This document shows positions 32,910-45,404 of a stretch of 64,000 nucleotides of DNA, one piece after another. Every line of letters starts with the position of its first letter. Within the stretch, counting starts at the first letter, position 1. Source of the DNA: Panicum virgatum (Eukaryota > Streptophyta > Magnoliopsida > Poales > Poaceae); NCBI RefSeq assembly GCF_016808335.1, contig NC_053149.1:27835339-27899338 (forward strand), in the 5' to 3' direction. The position numbers and the translations under genes were made by a program. The notes below the pieces were generated by a model. That model did no database searches. It had not been told where the DNA came from and saw nothing but the letters and a program-made list of their open reading frames with translations.

Positions 32910-35602
32910 GTGCTCGATCCAGTCGTTCAGGGCTCCAGGCTTACTCGAGTACTCATCGATGGCGGAAGTGGGCTCAACCTAATCTTTGCAAGCACATTGG
33001 TAAAGATGGACCTCAACTATATGAGTCTTCTTACTCCAAGCAAGGTTCCGTTCTACGGCATCATCCCCGGAAATTCCTCTACTCCAATTAGCTCGGTTAC
33101 CCTCCCAGTCACATTTGGTACAGAACAGAACTTCTGGACAGAGTACATCAAATTTGAAGTAGCTGACTTCGAATCCTCTTATCATGCCATCTTGGGAAGA
33201 CCTGCCCTAGCTAAATTCATGGTAGTGCCACACTATGTCTACCTACTCCTCAAGATGCCAGGCAACACAGGAGTCCTTTCACTACTTGGAGACCTCCTCA
33301 AATCCTTCGAGTGCGACAAGAAAGAAATAGATCATGCTTCTACTACCCGGGTTCCTAGCTCTGTCAGCGAAATACTTGCCGCTGCTAAAGAACTCTCACT
33401 CAAGGAGTCGATGCCTTCCAAGAAACCAAACCAATCATCGGTTAAACCGACCAATGGTGTGGGCACTAAGACTATCATCCTGGGTGACAAATAGGAACTC
33501 GAGCTCGTCGACTTCCTTAGGGCCAACCGAGACGTATACGCGTGGAAACCAGCAGATATGCCAGGGGTGCCCAAGGAGTTGATCGAGCACGCCTTGAAGG
33601 TTGACCCCAAAGCAACACTAAAAAAGCAACGGTTACGGCAGTTGTCACTGGACAAGCGAGAAGCCATCAAGAAAGAGCTGGCAAAACTACTCGCAGCTGG
33701 GTTCATTAAGGAAGTCTACCACCCTGATTGGCTGGCCAACCCTATGCTCGTCCAGAAGAAGAACAACAATGAGTGGAGGATGTGCGTCGACTACACTGTT
33801 CTAAACAAGCATTGCCCGAAGGATCCTTTCGGGTTACCACGTATTGATCAAGTAATCGACTCGACCGCAGGATGTGTCCTGTTATCCTTTCTCGACTGCA
33901 ACTCAAGGTATCATCAGATTGCCCTAAAAGAAGAAGACCAAATCAAGACGGCCTTCATCACCCCTTACCGGGCATACGCCTACAAGACCATGTCCTTCGG
34001 GTTGAAGAACGCTGGCGCTACTTACCAGCGTGCGATACAGCTGTGCTTCTCGGATCAGCTACATCGCAATGTTGAAGCTTATGTTGACGACGTCGTTGTC
34101 AAAACGAAGACCCAGGATCAATTCATTACTGACCTGGAAGAGACCTTCAACAGCCTCCGGAAATTTCGCTAGAAGCTCAACCCAACCAAGTGCGTCTTTG
34201 GTGTACCCTCTGGAAAACTACTCGGATTCATCGTCAGTAACAGAGGAATTGAGGCTAACCCAGAGAAGATCAATGCCATCATGGCCATGGACGCTCCAGC
34301 TAGCATCAAGAACATCCAGAAGCTTACAGGCTGCATGGTAGCCTTGAATTGATTCTTGTCCAGGCTTGGCGAACGGGGATTACCCTTCTTCAAACTCTTA
34401 AAGCGACAAGATAAAGAGACAAGATAAAACTCTCAAGCATCATCTCCAGTCACCGCCGATTCTAACATCTCCACTACCCGGTGAGGAATTACTCCTCTAC
34501 ATCGCTGCGACTACCCATGTAGTCAGTACGGCGATAGTAGTCGAACGCCCGGAGGAAGGCCATGCTTATGGTGTTCAGAGACCAGTCTACTTCATCAGCG
34601 AAGTACTCTCTGAATCAAAGGTTAGATATCCATCAATTCAGAAACTTCTGTATGGAATTCTAATCACCTCCAGGAAGCTCCGACATTACTTCGACGAATA
34701 CAAGATCTCAATCATAACTGACTTCCCATTGGGGGATATACTCCACAATCGGGATGCCACTGGACGAATCTCAAAGTGGGCAGCTGAACTGGGAGCTTTG
34801 GAAATCAACTTCAAGCCAAGAACAGCAATCAAGTCACAGGAACTAGTCGACTTCTTGGCTGAATGGCAGGAAAATCAAATTCCAGCACTCCAGAATATTC
34901 CAGAGCATTGGGTGATGTACTTTGATGGTTCACTCAAGATCGATGGAGGCGGCGCAGGAGTTTTGTTCATCTCCCCCAAGGGAGAACAATTAAAGTATGT
35001 GTTGCAAATCTTGTTTAAGGTCTCCAACAATGAAGCTGAATATGAGGCATTGCTACACGGCCTCCGACTAGCAGTATCTCTCGACATCAAGCGACTACTC
35101 GTCTACAGAGATTCTCTACTCGTCGTTCAACAAGTCAATAAAGAATGGGACGTCAACAAAGATACGATGGACGCATACGTTGCAGAAATCAGAGAGCTCG
35201 AAAACAAGTTCTCAGGATTGGAAATCCACCACATCGATCGTAACAACAATGTGGAGCTGATGTCCTCTCCAAACTTGGGTCCACTCGAGCAACTGTTCCA
35301 CCAGGAGTTTTTGTCCATGAACTTCACCACCCATCAGTCAAGGAACAAAGCCAACAAGCCACTGACTCGGAGGCCCCGGCCACAGTCAGAGAAGTGTTGA
35401 TGATTGATGAAGATTGGCGAACTCAGTTTATTGATTTCATCAAGGAATTCAAGCTTCCACCACATGTTGATCCTAAAAGCGCTGAAGCTGCCCGCATCAC
35501 CAGGGGCAGGAAGGGTTTCGTCCTCGTCGGCGACAGCCTATACAAGCGCTCTGCTTCAGGCATCCTCATGAAGTGTGTTACCCTTGAAGAAGGCAAAGAC
35601 AT
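32910..35602 (+). pseudogene. B protease, reverse transcriptase, RNase H and integrase start
   Basis: One frame from 32,910: protease (RVLIDGGSGLNLIFASTL), then RT (LANPMLVQKKNNNEWRMCV, LLSFLDCNSRYHQIALKEED, FGLKNAGATYQRA, AYVDDVVVK with the YVDD active site intact). Stops occur at 33,492, 34,170 and 34,350. A short duplicated AGACAAGATAAA near 34,420 accompanies a frameshift before RNase H (VMYFDGSLKIDGGGAGVLF, NEAEYEALLHGLRLA). A missing base near 35,255 spoils the end (NVELMSS where A reads GADVLSNLGS). Integrase begins MIDEDWRTQFIDFIKEFKL and is cut at 35,602 by S3. The upstream stretch 32,637-32,909 is a damaged gag-protease linker. Confidence 0.88.
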
Positions 35603-38600
35603 TGTGGCAGAACCACCTGAATTATCCGGCTCAAGTGCGCTGGCCATCACCATAAAGGTAACACCGACTCAAAAGCACTTCAAACAGAACAATTCTTGGT
35701 CTGTCGGGTAACGTCCCGATACAACCACCGGATCTCGGATCGAACAAGCATACCCCGCACGAAGGCGAGTCCAGAGATATTACAACCATAAATTTTACAA
35801 CAAAGGCATAGTAGTTGTTACAACAAGTTCAAAGTATTATTACAGGTCCAAACTCAGTAAGACGTTATACAAGACATAAGTTTAAAGTTCAGAGTTAAAG
35901 CAGCGGAAAGAAAACACGACTGCTACAACACGTCGCAAAAGGATACCAAGCTAGCCCAAGCAAGGTATCACTCGTCGGGGTCATTGCCGGCCGGGGACGG
36001 ATCCCATTCCATGGACCAGCCAGGGAGCAAAGAGCAAGGCCAAGTCAGACTAGCGGTCTTGTCCTCAAAACTCATACCTGAAACAGGATTCAACAGCAAG
36101 GCTGAGTATACTAATACTCAGCAAGACTTAACCGTCAACGGATATACTTAGTCCACTTAACTAGACTATGCAGGGTTCTGTAAGGCTCTGGTTTTCCTTT
36201 TTGCTGAAAAACAACAAAGAGTAGGTCCTTAATTTCACATTTTAGCTATCAATATTCTAGTTGATTAACCATTCTATGTAAGCAACTAATTCTAATCAAC
36301 CATGGTAGAACTTTAGTCAAACATCAAGATTGATCATAATAACATTGCTCTTATTACTCTGTGTGGCAAAGGGATCAAGTAGTCACAATATATGCGAGAG
36401 ACGGACGATTCGAATGGGATTTCCAACCTTGCAAGGTAAACCTAACACACATGTTTGGAACACCGTTGGGTCGTTCCCAAACAACCGTTGACCTTTCATT
36501 CCGGCTTGTGGATAGGGTCACTCTCCCCGACTACAGGGCACCAACTTCCTCCCGGCACCCGTGGTGTTGCGCAACATAAACATAAATAAAACCCTATCTC
36601 TAAGAGAGAGTGAAAGGTATATCCACTCACCGGTCCGATCAGCTACTAGGCTTACCGCGTACCATATTTACGGCATGTGGCTAGTACGTTCAAACACTTA
36701 ACCACCGCTACCACACACCGCGACCTTATCAAGTTCATCAACACAGACGGACTTCAACAAATCCGTCCATGATCCTTATAATGATTGCAGAAAGTAAACA
36801 AGCAACTCCTATAGAGCTCGCGAGTGACAGGCAATCACTCGACTTTTACCGGTCCTATTAGCATAGCAATTACTCGAACTCAAGTCTAGTGTTCAGTACA
36901 TAGGTTCCTAGGATCATGCATCTAGGGTTTCAATTCAAATCCTAAGAACTGTAAATGCACAAGTAAGTAGTATATAAAGTGCATAATTTGAAATACTGGG
37001 TTTATGTCCGGGGCTTGCCTTCGCGGTAGTCACTAGCTAAATCAGCCTTGGGCTCTTCCGGACTTTGGTCCGGGTCTTCAGTCAGTGTAGTGGCGTTCAC
37101 CTGGGCTTCTTGATCACCTCCTTCAGACTCCGGGATCAGCTCGTACATCCCGTCAGCTAGAACAGTCGTATCTATATGTGATGCAAGAAACGGTATTACA
37201 ATCACACACACTTTACGATAAAGTTGCAGTGTAACAACTAGCAAACATAACTTAGCATATGAGCAATTGTTTATAGAGTAGTTATTTAACATTTCTTACT
37301 ACACAAAACAACATGATTAACCTCACAAGACAACTTGACTATCTTCACAAAGTAAGTTTTAGTTGGTTCACATAGCATGTAAATCATGGTTTGCTAAGAA
37401 TTAAGCAACTCAGTACACAACCAGTATTTAAATTTAGAAAAATTACTTCAAACAGGAAGTACAAAGAGCAATCTATCCTGTAAATTTCATACCATTTCAT
37501 GCAGCCAATTATTCAGAATAAAATATTTACTTAGATAGCACCTAGAACAAGATTAAATTCTACAGACTAAACTAGAGCAAACCAGAGGCTAAAAATTTAA
37601 CAGGATATCAAAACAGAGCTACTGTAAATTTTTCAGAATTTATCTAGGCATAAAACAGAAGTAATAATTTTGACAAAATTAAACCACATATAGTAAAACT
37701 AATTAGTACAAAAAGTTATATAATGTTTCTGGATCCCAAATTTTACAGACATGAACATATGACCAAAATAGAGTTCCACAAATATTCTCAGATTTTTCTG
37801 AGCAAGGAAACTATTTATTATAATTAAAGGCTACTTAACAAGCGTTAAAGCAAAGATATAGTTAAACAGATCTAAAATTTCTCAAACTTGTGCAACAGCA
37901 AGGTTTTAGTAACATGCATGCATGGAAAAGGTTTCACACTCAGAACTTTAATATTTCTACCAGCATAAATACATTAGCAAAACTAGTAGATCTAGGAATC
38001 TTGAAACTTTAACCCAGTTAAATGTGTCAAAAGGTGTTCAAATTTTTATCATATACTAGTAGCACTGCAAGACACATTCTAGCCAAAAATCACATGAAGT
38101 TACTGAGTAGATCTCCTAGAACATTTAAAGCCTATTTATTCTATTCTTTTTCTTGGATTAAAATGCAGACCAAAACTGAAGATGTGTATGTAACAAAACT
38201 TTTAGGCCTTCTAACAAGGATTCCAAAACATTTGTATTTGTATTTTTCTACGAATTTCTAGGCATTTTAAAGTTCACTGATTTGAATTCTAGAGTTCATG
38301 TCGTTTTTACACTTGGATGCCTGGAATCAAGTTTCTAAATTACAAATAGGTCCTTCGCCGGGAAACAAGAACAGAGCCGCCGTTTCGGCTCGGATTCCGG
38401 TGAAGTTCGGCACTGGCGGTGAGGGGAAGGTGGGGGAAAACAATGAGGAGCTTGAGCCGCACCTTTTGGTGGCCCTGGCTCGGTGGGAGATGGTTGGAAG
38501 GGGACTCGTTGACGGCGAGTAGCGGCGGTCGGCGTAGGGGATCGGCGGCGAGGATGCTCCGGCGGTCGAGGGTGGAAGAGGAGTGGCCGGGGAGCTGCGC

Positions 38601-39010
38601 AAGATCGAGGTGGAGCTGAAGGTGGGGTCTGCGTGGGTGGAGTGGCCGTGGAGGAGTGGGGCGACGATGAGCTCAAGCTCGCCGGCGTTCGGGCGGGCTG
38701 TGGCGGCGTTCTAGAGGTTTGGGGCGGAGGACTAGCGAGGAAAAAGGGTAAAGGGATGCGGGGGTTCCCCTGGTGCTGAAGCGCATGAGAGAAGGGGAGC
38801 CAGGGCTCTTCCCCGAGATTGCAAAGAAACCCTCCACAAAAGAAACATTTGCCCACCCTATTCAAATTAAATTATAGGAAGGACCTTGCATCAAATTATA
38901 TTTACACAATTAACCTTATATTTTTAAAATAAGACCCTTGTTCAAGCAATTTAAGCACATGATGCATAAAATAAATGCAGTTCTACTGTGCAGACACCTA
39001 GGGTGTCACA
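35603..39010 (-). mobile_element. S3: solo LTR of a chromovirus (Tekay/Del-like), 3,408 bp, in B integrase
   Basis: Flanked by a perfect 5-bp duplication GACAT (35,598-35,602 and 39,011-39,015). On the minus strand it starts TGTGACACCC and ends GGTTCTGCCACA. The TGTRACACCC start, 3.4-kb length, GC-rich leader-like segment (38,340-38,870, minus) and AT-rich remainder parallel the 3.3-kb LTR of E3, although the families differ. No internal coding region is present, so it formed by LTR-LTR recombination. Removal rejoins integrase (EEGKDI|LREIHKG). Confidence 0.85.
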
Positions 39011-40075
39011 GACATCCTCCGAGAAATACACAAAGGAGTTTGCGGCAATCATGCTGCATCAAGGACACTAGTCGGCAAGGCATATAGGTCAGGATTCTTC
39101 TAGCCAACAGCTGTCTCGGACGCAGAAGACCTAGTCCGACGGTGCCCTAGTTGCCAATTCTTTGGCAAGAAGACTCACGTCCCAGCACACAACTTGATAA
39201 CAATCCCTCCATCATGGCCATTCGCCTGTTGGAGTTTGGACATGATTGGACCATTAACCGTCACTCCAGGAGGATTCAATCATGTGCTGGTAGTAGTCGA
39301 CAAGTTCACCAAGTGGATCGAGTACAAGCCCATTGTCAAGACCTCATCAGATAGAGCAGTGGACTTCATCTTTGACATTATCCATCGGTTTGGTTTTCCT
39401 CACACCATTATTACAGATCTTGGCTCCAACTTCACGTCACAATCTTTTTGGAATTTCTGTGACAATTCCTGCATCGAGGTCAAATATGCTTCCGTGGCTC
39501 ACCCTCGGGCAAACGGCCAAGTTGAGCGCATCAATGGCTTAGTACTCGACGGCTTGAAGAAAAGACTCTATGGCGCCAACACCAAGAAAGGCGGCAAGTG
39601 GATTCAAGAACTACCTCATGTAGTCTGGGGGCTGCAAACCCAGCCTAGCAAAGCAACTGGATAATCTCCTTTCTTCCTTACCTATGGGTCAGAGGCTATA
39701 CTACCCGCTGATATCATGTGGAAATCTCCAAGAGTAGAAGCCTATCAAGAAGGAGAAGCAGATGAAGCTCGACAACTTGAGTTAGACTCAGTCGAAGAGG
39801 CCAGAATCAACGCCTTAACTCAATCGGCTAGATATCTTCAAGGAGTCAGACGCTATCACGATCGCAACGTCCAGCAAAGATCCTTCAACATTGGAGATCT
39901 AGTACTTCTCCGGATTCAGGATGAGACAGGATTGCACAAGTTAAATTCCAGATGGGAAGGTCCCTTCATCGTAACTAAGGTTACAAGACCGGGTTCATAC
40001 AGAATCACTGATGCAGATGGCAATGAGGTACTGAATTCCTGGAACATCGAGCACTTGCGCAAGTTTTATCCCTGA
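39011..40075 (+). pseudogene. B integrase, continued after S3
   Basis: Zinc finger HAASRTLVGKAY...CPSCQFFGKKTHVPAHN, catalytic core LDMIGPLTVTPGGFNH, TDLGSNFTSQSFWN and HPRANGQVERINGL (all three acidic residues present), then GSEAILPADIMWKSPRVEAY and the C-terminal DLVLLRIQDETGLHKLNSRW, EGPFIVTKVTRPGSYRI, ending HLRKFYP at 40,073-40,075. Stops TAG (TGG in A) near 39,103 and TAA near 39,662 interrupt the frame. There is no chromodomain, as expected of the Tat lineage. Confidence 0.88.
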
Positions 40076-40249
40076 TCCAAGCAACTAGTGGTGTTAGTGG
40101 ATTTCTTTAATAAAGTGAGGATCCTTATTGGCATATCGACTACATTAAAGGCAATCTGACAGCATCACCAGTTCAGGATAAGCTTACACCATTTTCCTTC
40201 AGAACAACTACACAAGCTGCATCCTTTCCCTTAAAGGGCACAACCTACT

Positions 40250-40875
40250 CGTCTAGCTCGAGAAGGTGAATTGATACCTTACTAGTTGTCCATCTTGGAT
40301 AACTCGACGTAGTTCATCTTAACAGGTCAACTATGAGGAACTCCAGCATTATTGTCAATGCAAAACTACTCGCTCGCTCGAGTACGTTATGGATACTACT
40401 ACATTTTGTCCATCTTGGGCAACCTGACGGGGTTCGCCCTAACAGGTCAATCTTAGTAGTTACTCCAGTCTACAAGTTAGACACCTTACTCGCCTCGCTC
40501 GAGTAAGTTTTGGGATATCTTTCTGGCATTTACGTCTTGGACAACCCGATGGGGTTCGTACCTAACAGTTTTGCCTTAAGGATTACTCCTGTCCTTGATT
40601 AAAGGACACCTTACTCGCCTTGCTCGAGTAAGCCTTGGATATCCCTATGACATTTACATCTTGGGCAACCCGACGGGGTTCGTACCTAACAGTTTTGTCT
40701 TACGGATTACTCCAGTCCTTGGTAAGGACACACTACTCGCTTGATCGAGTAGTTTATGGGTATCTTTACAAGTTTTTTCCATTTGGATAGTCCAACGGGA
40801 CTCATCCTAACTGATTAACTTTAAGGATCACTCTATGCGGGTATTCTATTGGTCGACTAGTTCATACTTATCCTA
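40250..40875 (+). repeat. tandem repeat of about 120 bp, five to six units, 3' region of B
   Basis: Each unit has CTACTCGC..GCTCGAGTA, then GGATAT/C, TCCATCTTGGG, AACCCGACGGGGTTCGTCC, TAACAG, ACTCCAGTC. Unit starts lie near 40,251, 40,367, 40,489, 40,611, 40,733 and 40,848. The GCTCGAGTA block is part of a CTCGAG palindrome. Non-coding; it sits between integrase and the convergent antisense gene. Confidence 0.85.
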
Positions 40876-40972
40876 CGGTATCAGATTATGCTGCTAAAGA
40901 CACACCAACAGGATACAATCTATGAACAACGACAAGAGCTCACTGAAGATGATAAGAGTTGTTACAAGCAGT

Positions 40973-43294
40973 CTACTCTGCTATGTTCTTCAGAATTTCC
41001 TCCGCAATCACTTCTGATTCCTTACAATACTCTCAAAATTTCTCATCAGAGTAATTGGGAGCTATTCCTTTAGCTATCGGAGCCAGATTAAACTGAGGCA
41101 AGTACGACTTGACAACTCCTATCATGTGGGTTAGATAATTCTTGGAAGTAGCCGTCAAGACATCAAAAATCTTCTGGCGAGCTTCTTCCAAGCGCTCCAC
41201 CAAGGATTTGCTATTTGACGACCCTCCTTAATCGACCACATCCACAAGAGCTTGAGCTGCTGCAACCAGTCGAGTATGGTCTTCTGGAGAACCTGATGGA
41301 AAGGTTTTTCAGTAATTATTATTGACCAAGAAAAATCAAGGAAAAAGATCGAGTACTTACAAGCTTGGGCAGTCTGCACTTGTTGTTGAAGCTTGGAATT
41401 TTCTTCCTGCAGCCTTGATTTTTCTTCTTCAAGATTTTTGATTTGGAGCTTCATATTACAAATCTCCAGATGATGCTGTTGATTTGCTTCATAGAGCTTA
41501 TTACGAGCCACCAGAGACTCATCCAGATGTTTGGCAATCATGGCTCTCTGATCCTCCAAGACCTTTCTGTTGTCCACAGTCTTATACAGAGCATGAGACT
41601 TTAAGAAAGATCGATTGGCTACATCCTGAGACATACAAGGCGAATCTGGTCAGATATCAACATCTACTCGACAAAGACAAATAGTGGCAGAAGACTCACT
41701 TTGGTGAATTTAAAGCTCCATTGCATACAATCTGCAAGTTTCTTCATGTTGTCTAGAGACAATAGCGGATCATCAAACAGTTCCTTTCCCAACTCTTTCT
41801 GGGTTGACTGAGGCATAGACTGGAAGGGCACCAATCGAACGGAAGGACCTTTTGACCCTTCTGCTTCACTACTCTCAGATCCATCAGCTTTGGAGGCTCT
41901 TTCATCAGCCGCAGGAGTATCAGATTTTTCAGGGCTTGGTGCGCTTGGTTTCTCAGCTGTGTTTACACTCGGAAAACTAGCAGCCGGAGTCTCGAGCAAT
42001 CCAATTATAGGAGAATCGGGGGCTGATCGACTAGTTTCTTCCGAACCACTCGACACCCAGTTACGGATGTCTTGGATTTGATCTTTTTCATGCGACGAAA
42101 GATGTTGGACCCTAAGCCAAGCAAGATTCTGAATAAAAAGCTAAGGCAAATGGGATACAATCAAGAAAATATTATATACTTACTCGCCGGCATCGAGACG
42201 AGGAATTTTCCTCTGCAATATTGATCCGGAGCCACCTTCCATTTCTTGCTGTTGTCAGAATCAGCATTTGCAGAAATCGGAGGCATACAATACCAGGATT
42301 TATAATTCTTCTGCAGAAAGAAGTCAATACTTAGTCAGAAGATCAAAACTGGTTAACTACAAGTACTCGACATGGTATCCAAAGCACGTACCCAGGCATT
42401 CTCGGGAGGATTTTGTGCTGAGAAGAGTGTTGGAAGCGTCAAAGACTTGTCGAAGTTATCGAGTACTTTGCAGCATCTCTTTATTACTTCAGACTATGCC
42501 AATGGCTCTGAAGACATCCTAGTGGGATCTTGTGTACCTTCATATCTAAAGGCAGGATGCTTTCGCAGCTGGAGAGGCTGCGTCCGGCGACTGATAAATG
42601 AGGAGACCACATGATCTCCAGTGACTTCTTTTTTCTTAATAATGGCAATCGCATGAAGAATGGCTTCAACTTGCTTGCCACCAGGTCCTCTACTCGACCA
42701 GCTATCCTGGACTTGGGGGGCACCAACAGTCCTTTCTGGAAGAGGGGATTCAAAGTTCCCAACATGGAACCAGAATTTCTTCCATTCGGCTCCTTGACCT
42801 GACGGATCATAAGCCAAGTACTCGCCTCGGTTCTCAGGGCGGAGTACCTATTCACATCCCCCGACGACGGCGGGATTGGTAGCATTAGAGATTGGAACAA
42901 GGAAGAAGAAATGTTGGAAAAGATGGAAATGGGGGAGAAGTCCAAGGAATGCCTCACAAAAATGAGTGAAAATTGAAAGATGCAAGATGGATTAAGGAGT
43001 GAGATGGTGTAATTGAATTCCCCAGAACTGAATCAGTCTAAAGAAAAATTCTGACACAGGAAGAGTGAGACCATGTTCTACAAAACCGTGAAACATAACG
43101 GTCTCAAGAGTATCTTCTATAGGGTAATCGTCTTCTTCACCAGTGCGCCATTGGCTTACGCCCTGCTCTTGGAGGAGACCCATATTCTCCAACTCTCGGA
43201 CCAGTGCTTCAGACATCTTGCTTTTACGCCAACCTATGGACATATTGGCGACAGTTCCTTCCTTAACTTTGGATTTGTTCTTCCTGGGAGCCAT
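40973..43294 (-). pseudogene. antisense gene of B (same family as 46,013-49,801)
   Basis: Minus strand, starting MAPRKNKSKVKEGTVANMSI at 43,294 and ending at TAG 40,973-40,975. It has the same five-exon plan as the copy in A: exon 1 with the transposon-associated domain (GLTLPVSEFFFRLIQFWGIQ, EWKKFWFHVGNFESPL, GDHVVSSFISRRTQPLQ), a Ser/Pro-rich exon with VRLVPFQSMPQSTQKELGKE, a coiled-coil exon (HALYKTVDNRKVLEDQRAMI, KSRLQEENSKLQQQV) and a final exon (SLVERLEEARQKIFDVLTA). In-frame stops in exon 1 (TAG near 42,850 and 42,500) and in the last exon make it a pseudogene. Confidence 0.75.
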
Positions 43295-44082
43295 CTCAAA
43301 GTCACGAGTTTTGGCTCGGGGGCTACGAGAGGGGCATTTGGATTTTGACTGAGAAGAGGCAAATGTGAAATCTGAGTTTGACGGTGGCCAGGAGTTCAAG
43401 GGGTGAAACCCTTGGAAGTTTCAACTGGCTTTATACGGTCTTCAGGGGCAACTTTGTGAATATTTGGGATGCCAACGGATTCTTTCCTTCTCAGGGAAGT
43501 TTTCAGTTTTTGCCACGAGTTTACATCAATTCTTAAATCTAAATGAAGGGATTTAAATTTAAGACTCGGGGGCTGCAGAATATATGTATCAGAGATTTAT
43601 ATTTCAAATTTTTGAAAAATAAAGAAGGAGAAAAAGACTGAAGTGACCCTCAGCCTAATTCTACGATTCAACCTAAGGCTCGGGGACTACTCCATATGGA
43701 GCGCGAGTACTTCGCACACCATATATGATAAAGATTGCGGGGCTTGATCACCTCACAGCCTCGGAGCAACCGCAAGTACTTGGAGAACTATTCGGCCCAT
43801 CAGAAGGAAGATCTAGGAGCAACCAGAAGGATGTTCTGACTACTTGAAGTACTCGAAGACGCCATCCAAGTACTCGGCCCAAAGAGTTTTTCCACTCGGG
43901 TAACCTGACGAGGTTCACCCCAACCGGTCAACTCTTGGAGGTTACTCCAGTTCGTAAGTAAGACACCCTACTCGCTAGCTCATTCCTCTGAAGGTCTCTG
44001 ACGAGCCGAATAGTTCCTTAGGCTCTACGCCTATCTAGATAATCATACAAGATTCATCCACATCCTTAAATAGGACAATCTA
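43295..44082. other. end of B's 3' region and its junction with A
   Basis: Upstream region of B's antisense gene, with CTCGGGGGCT purine tracts (43,560 region) and 120-bp-repeat-like pieces near 43,890-43,980. B similarity ends near 44,077; A's pol begins at once. No LTR is present at the join. Confidence 0.5.
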
Positions 44083-45235
44083 CGTGGGAGCCGATGTCCT
44101 TTCCAATCTTGGATCTACTCGAGCAGCTGTTCCACCTAGAGTTTTTGTCCATGAACTTCATCATCTGTCAGTCAAGGTGCAAAGCCAACAAGCCACTGAC
44201 ATGGAGACCCCGGCCACAATCAGAGAAGTACAGATGATCGAAGAAGATTGGCGGATCCAGTTTATCGACTTCATCAAGGAATTCAAACTTCCACCACATG
44301 TTGATCCTAAAAGCGCTGAAGCTGCCCGCATCATAAGGTGTAGCAAGGATTTCGTCCTCGTTGGCAACAACCTATACAAGCGCTCTGCTTTTGGCATCCT
44401 CATGAAGTGCGTTACCCTTGAAGAAGGCAAAGACATCCTCAGAGAGATACACGAAGGAGTTTGTGGTAACCATGCCGCATCAAGGACATTAGTCGGCAAG
44501 GCTTATAGGTCAGATTTCTTCTGGCCAACAGCTGTTTCAGACGCAGAAGACCTCGTCAGACGATGCCCTGGCTGCCAATTCTTTGGCAAAAAAACTCACA
44601 TCCCAGCACACAACCTGATAACAATCCCTCCATCATAGCCGTATCAATGGTCACCCTCGAGCAAATGGTCAAGTACAGTGCATCATTGGCTTAGTACTCG
44701 ACGGCCTGAAGAAAAGACTCTACGATGTCAACACCAAAAAAGGTGGCAAGTGATTTCAAGAATTACCCCATGTGGTTTGGGGGCTGCGAATGCAGCCCAG
44801 CAAAGCAACTGGATAATCTCCTTTCTTCCTTACCTATGGTTCAGAGGCTATACTACCCGCAGATATCATGTGGAAGTCTCCAAGAGTAGAAGCCTATCAA
44901 GAAGGAGAAGCAGACGAAGATCGACAACTTGAGTTAGATTTAGTCGAAGAAGCCAGAATCAATGCTTTAACACAATCGGCTAGATATCTTCAAGGAGTCA
45001 GACGCTATCATGATCGCAATGTCCAGCAAAGATCTTTCAACATTGGAGATCTAGTTCTACGAAGGATTCAAGATGAGACGGGATTGCACAAGCTGAATTC
45101 CAGATGGGAGGGTCCTTTCATCGTAACTAAGGTTACAAGACCCGAATCATACAGAATCATTGATGCAGATGGCAATGAGGTACCCAATTCCCAGAATATT
45201 GAGCATTTGCGCAAATCTATACTTGATCCAAACAA
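44083..45235 (+). pseudogene. A pol fragment: end of RNase H and internally deleted integrase
   Basis: Begins inside RNase H (GADVLSNLGSTRAAVPPR), continues through the integrase zinc finger (NHAASRTLVGKAYRSDFFWP, CPGCQFFGKKTHIPAHN) to ITIPPS and a stop at about 44,636. The whole catalytic core between ITIPPS and the RINGLVLDG-type segment is missing (only a degraded HPRANGQV-like remnant at 44,650). The C-terminal part (MWKSPRVEAYQEGEADEDRQ, RYHDRNVQQRSFNIGDLV) then resumes in frame at 44,868. It is highly similar to B's integrase but cannot be active. Confidence 0.85.
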
Positions 45236-45404
45236 CATGACGATGTTAGTTGATGTCTTTAATAAAGCAAGGGTTTTCCACCATTATATCGGCTACATTA
45301 AAGGTAGTTTTCAATCTAACAGTGTCACCTGTTCAAGATAGCTTACACAGTTTTCCATCAGGATAACTACACAAGCCACATCCTTGTCCTCGATATGAGG
45401 ACAA

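Larger units (their letters stand above)
30018..44077 (+). mobile_element. B: second Tat-lineage Gypsy copy, missing its 3' LTR
   Basis: 5' LTR, PBS-like site, gag, protease, RT, RNase H, integrase, 120-bp tandem repeats and an antisense gene occur in order on one continuous layout. The 3' region stops near 44,077 before any polypurine tract or LTR and runs straight into A's pol. B's LTR differs from A's right LTR at about 50 of 414 positions, twice the A-A difference. B is therefore a different family member that landed in A, or was joined to it, rather than a duplicated part of A. S3 interrupts its integrase. Confidence 0.72.

Noticed and set aside
40250..40875. CRISPR-like regularly spaced repeats
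   Set aside because: Units are contiguous tandem copies of about 120 bp with no unique spacers, in a plant retrotransposon.
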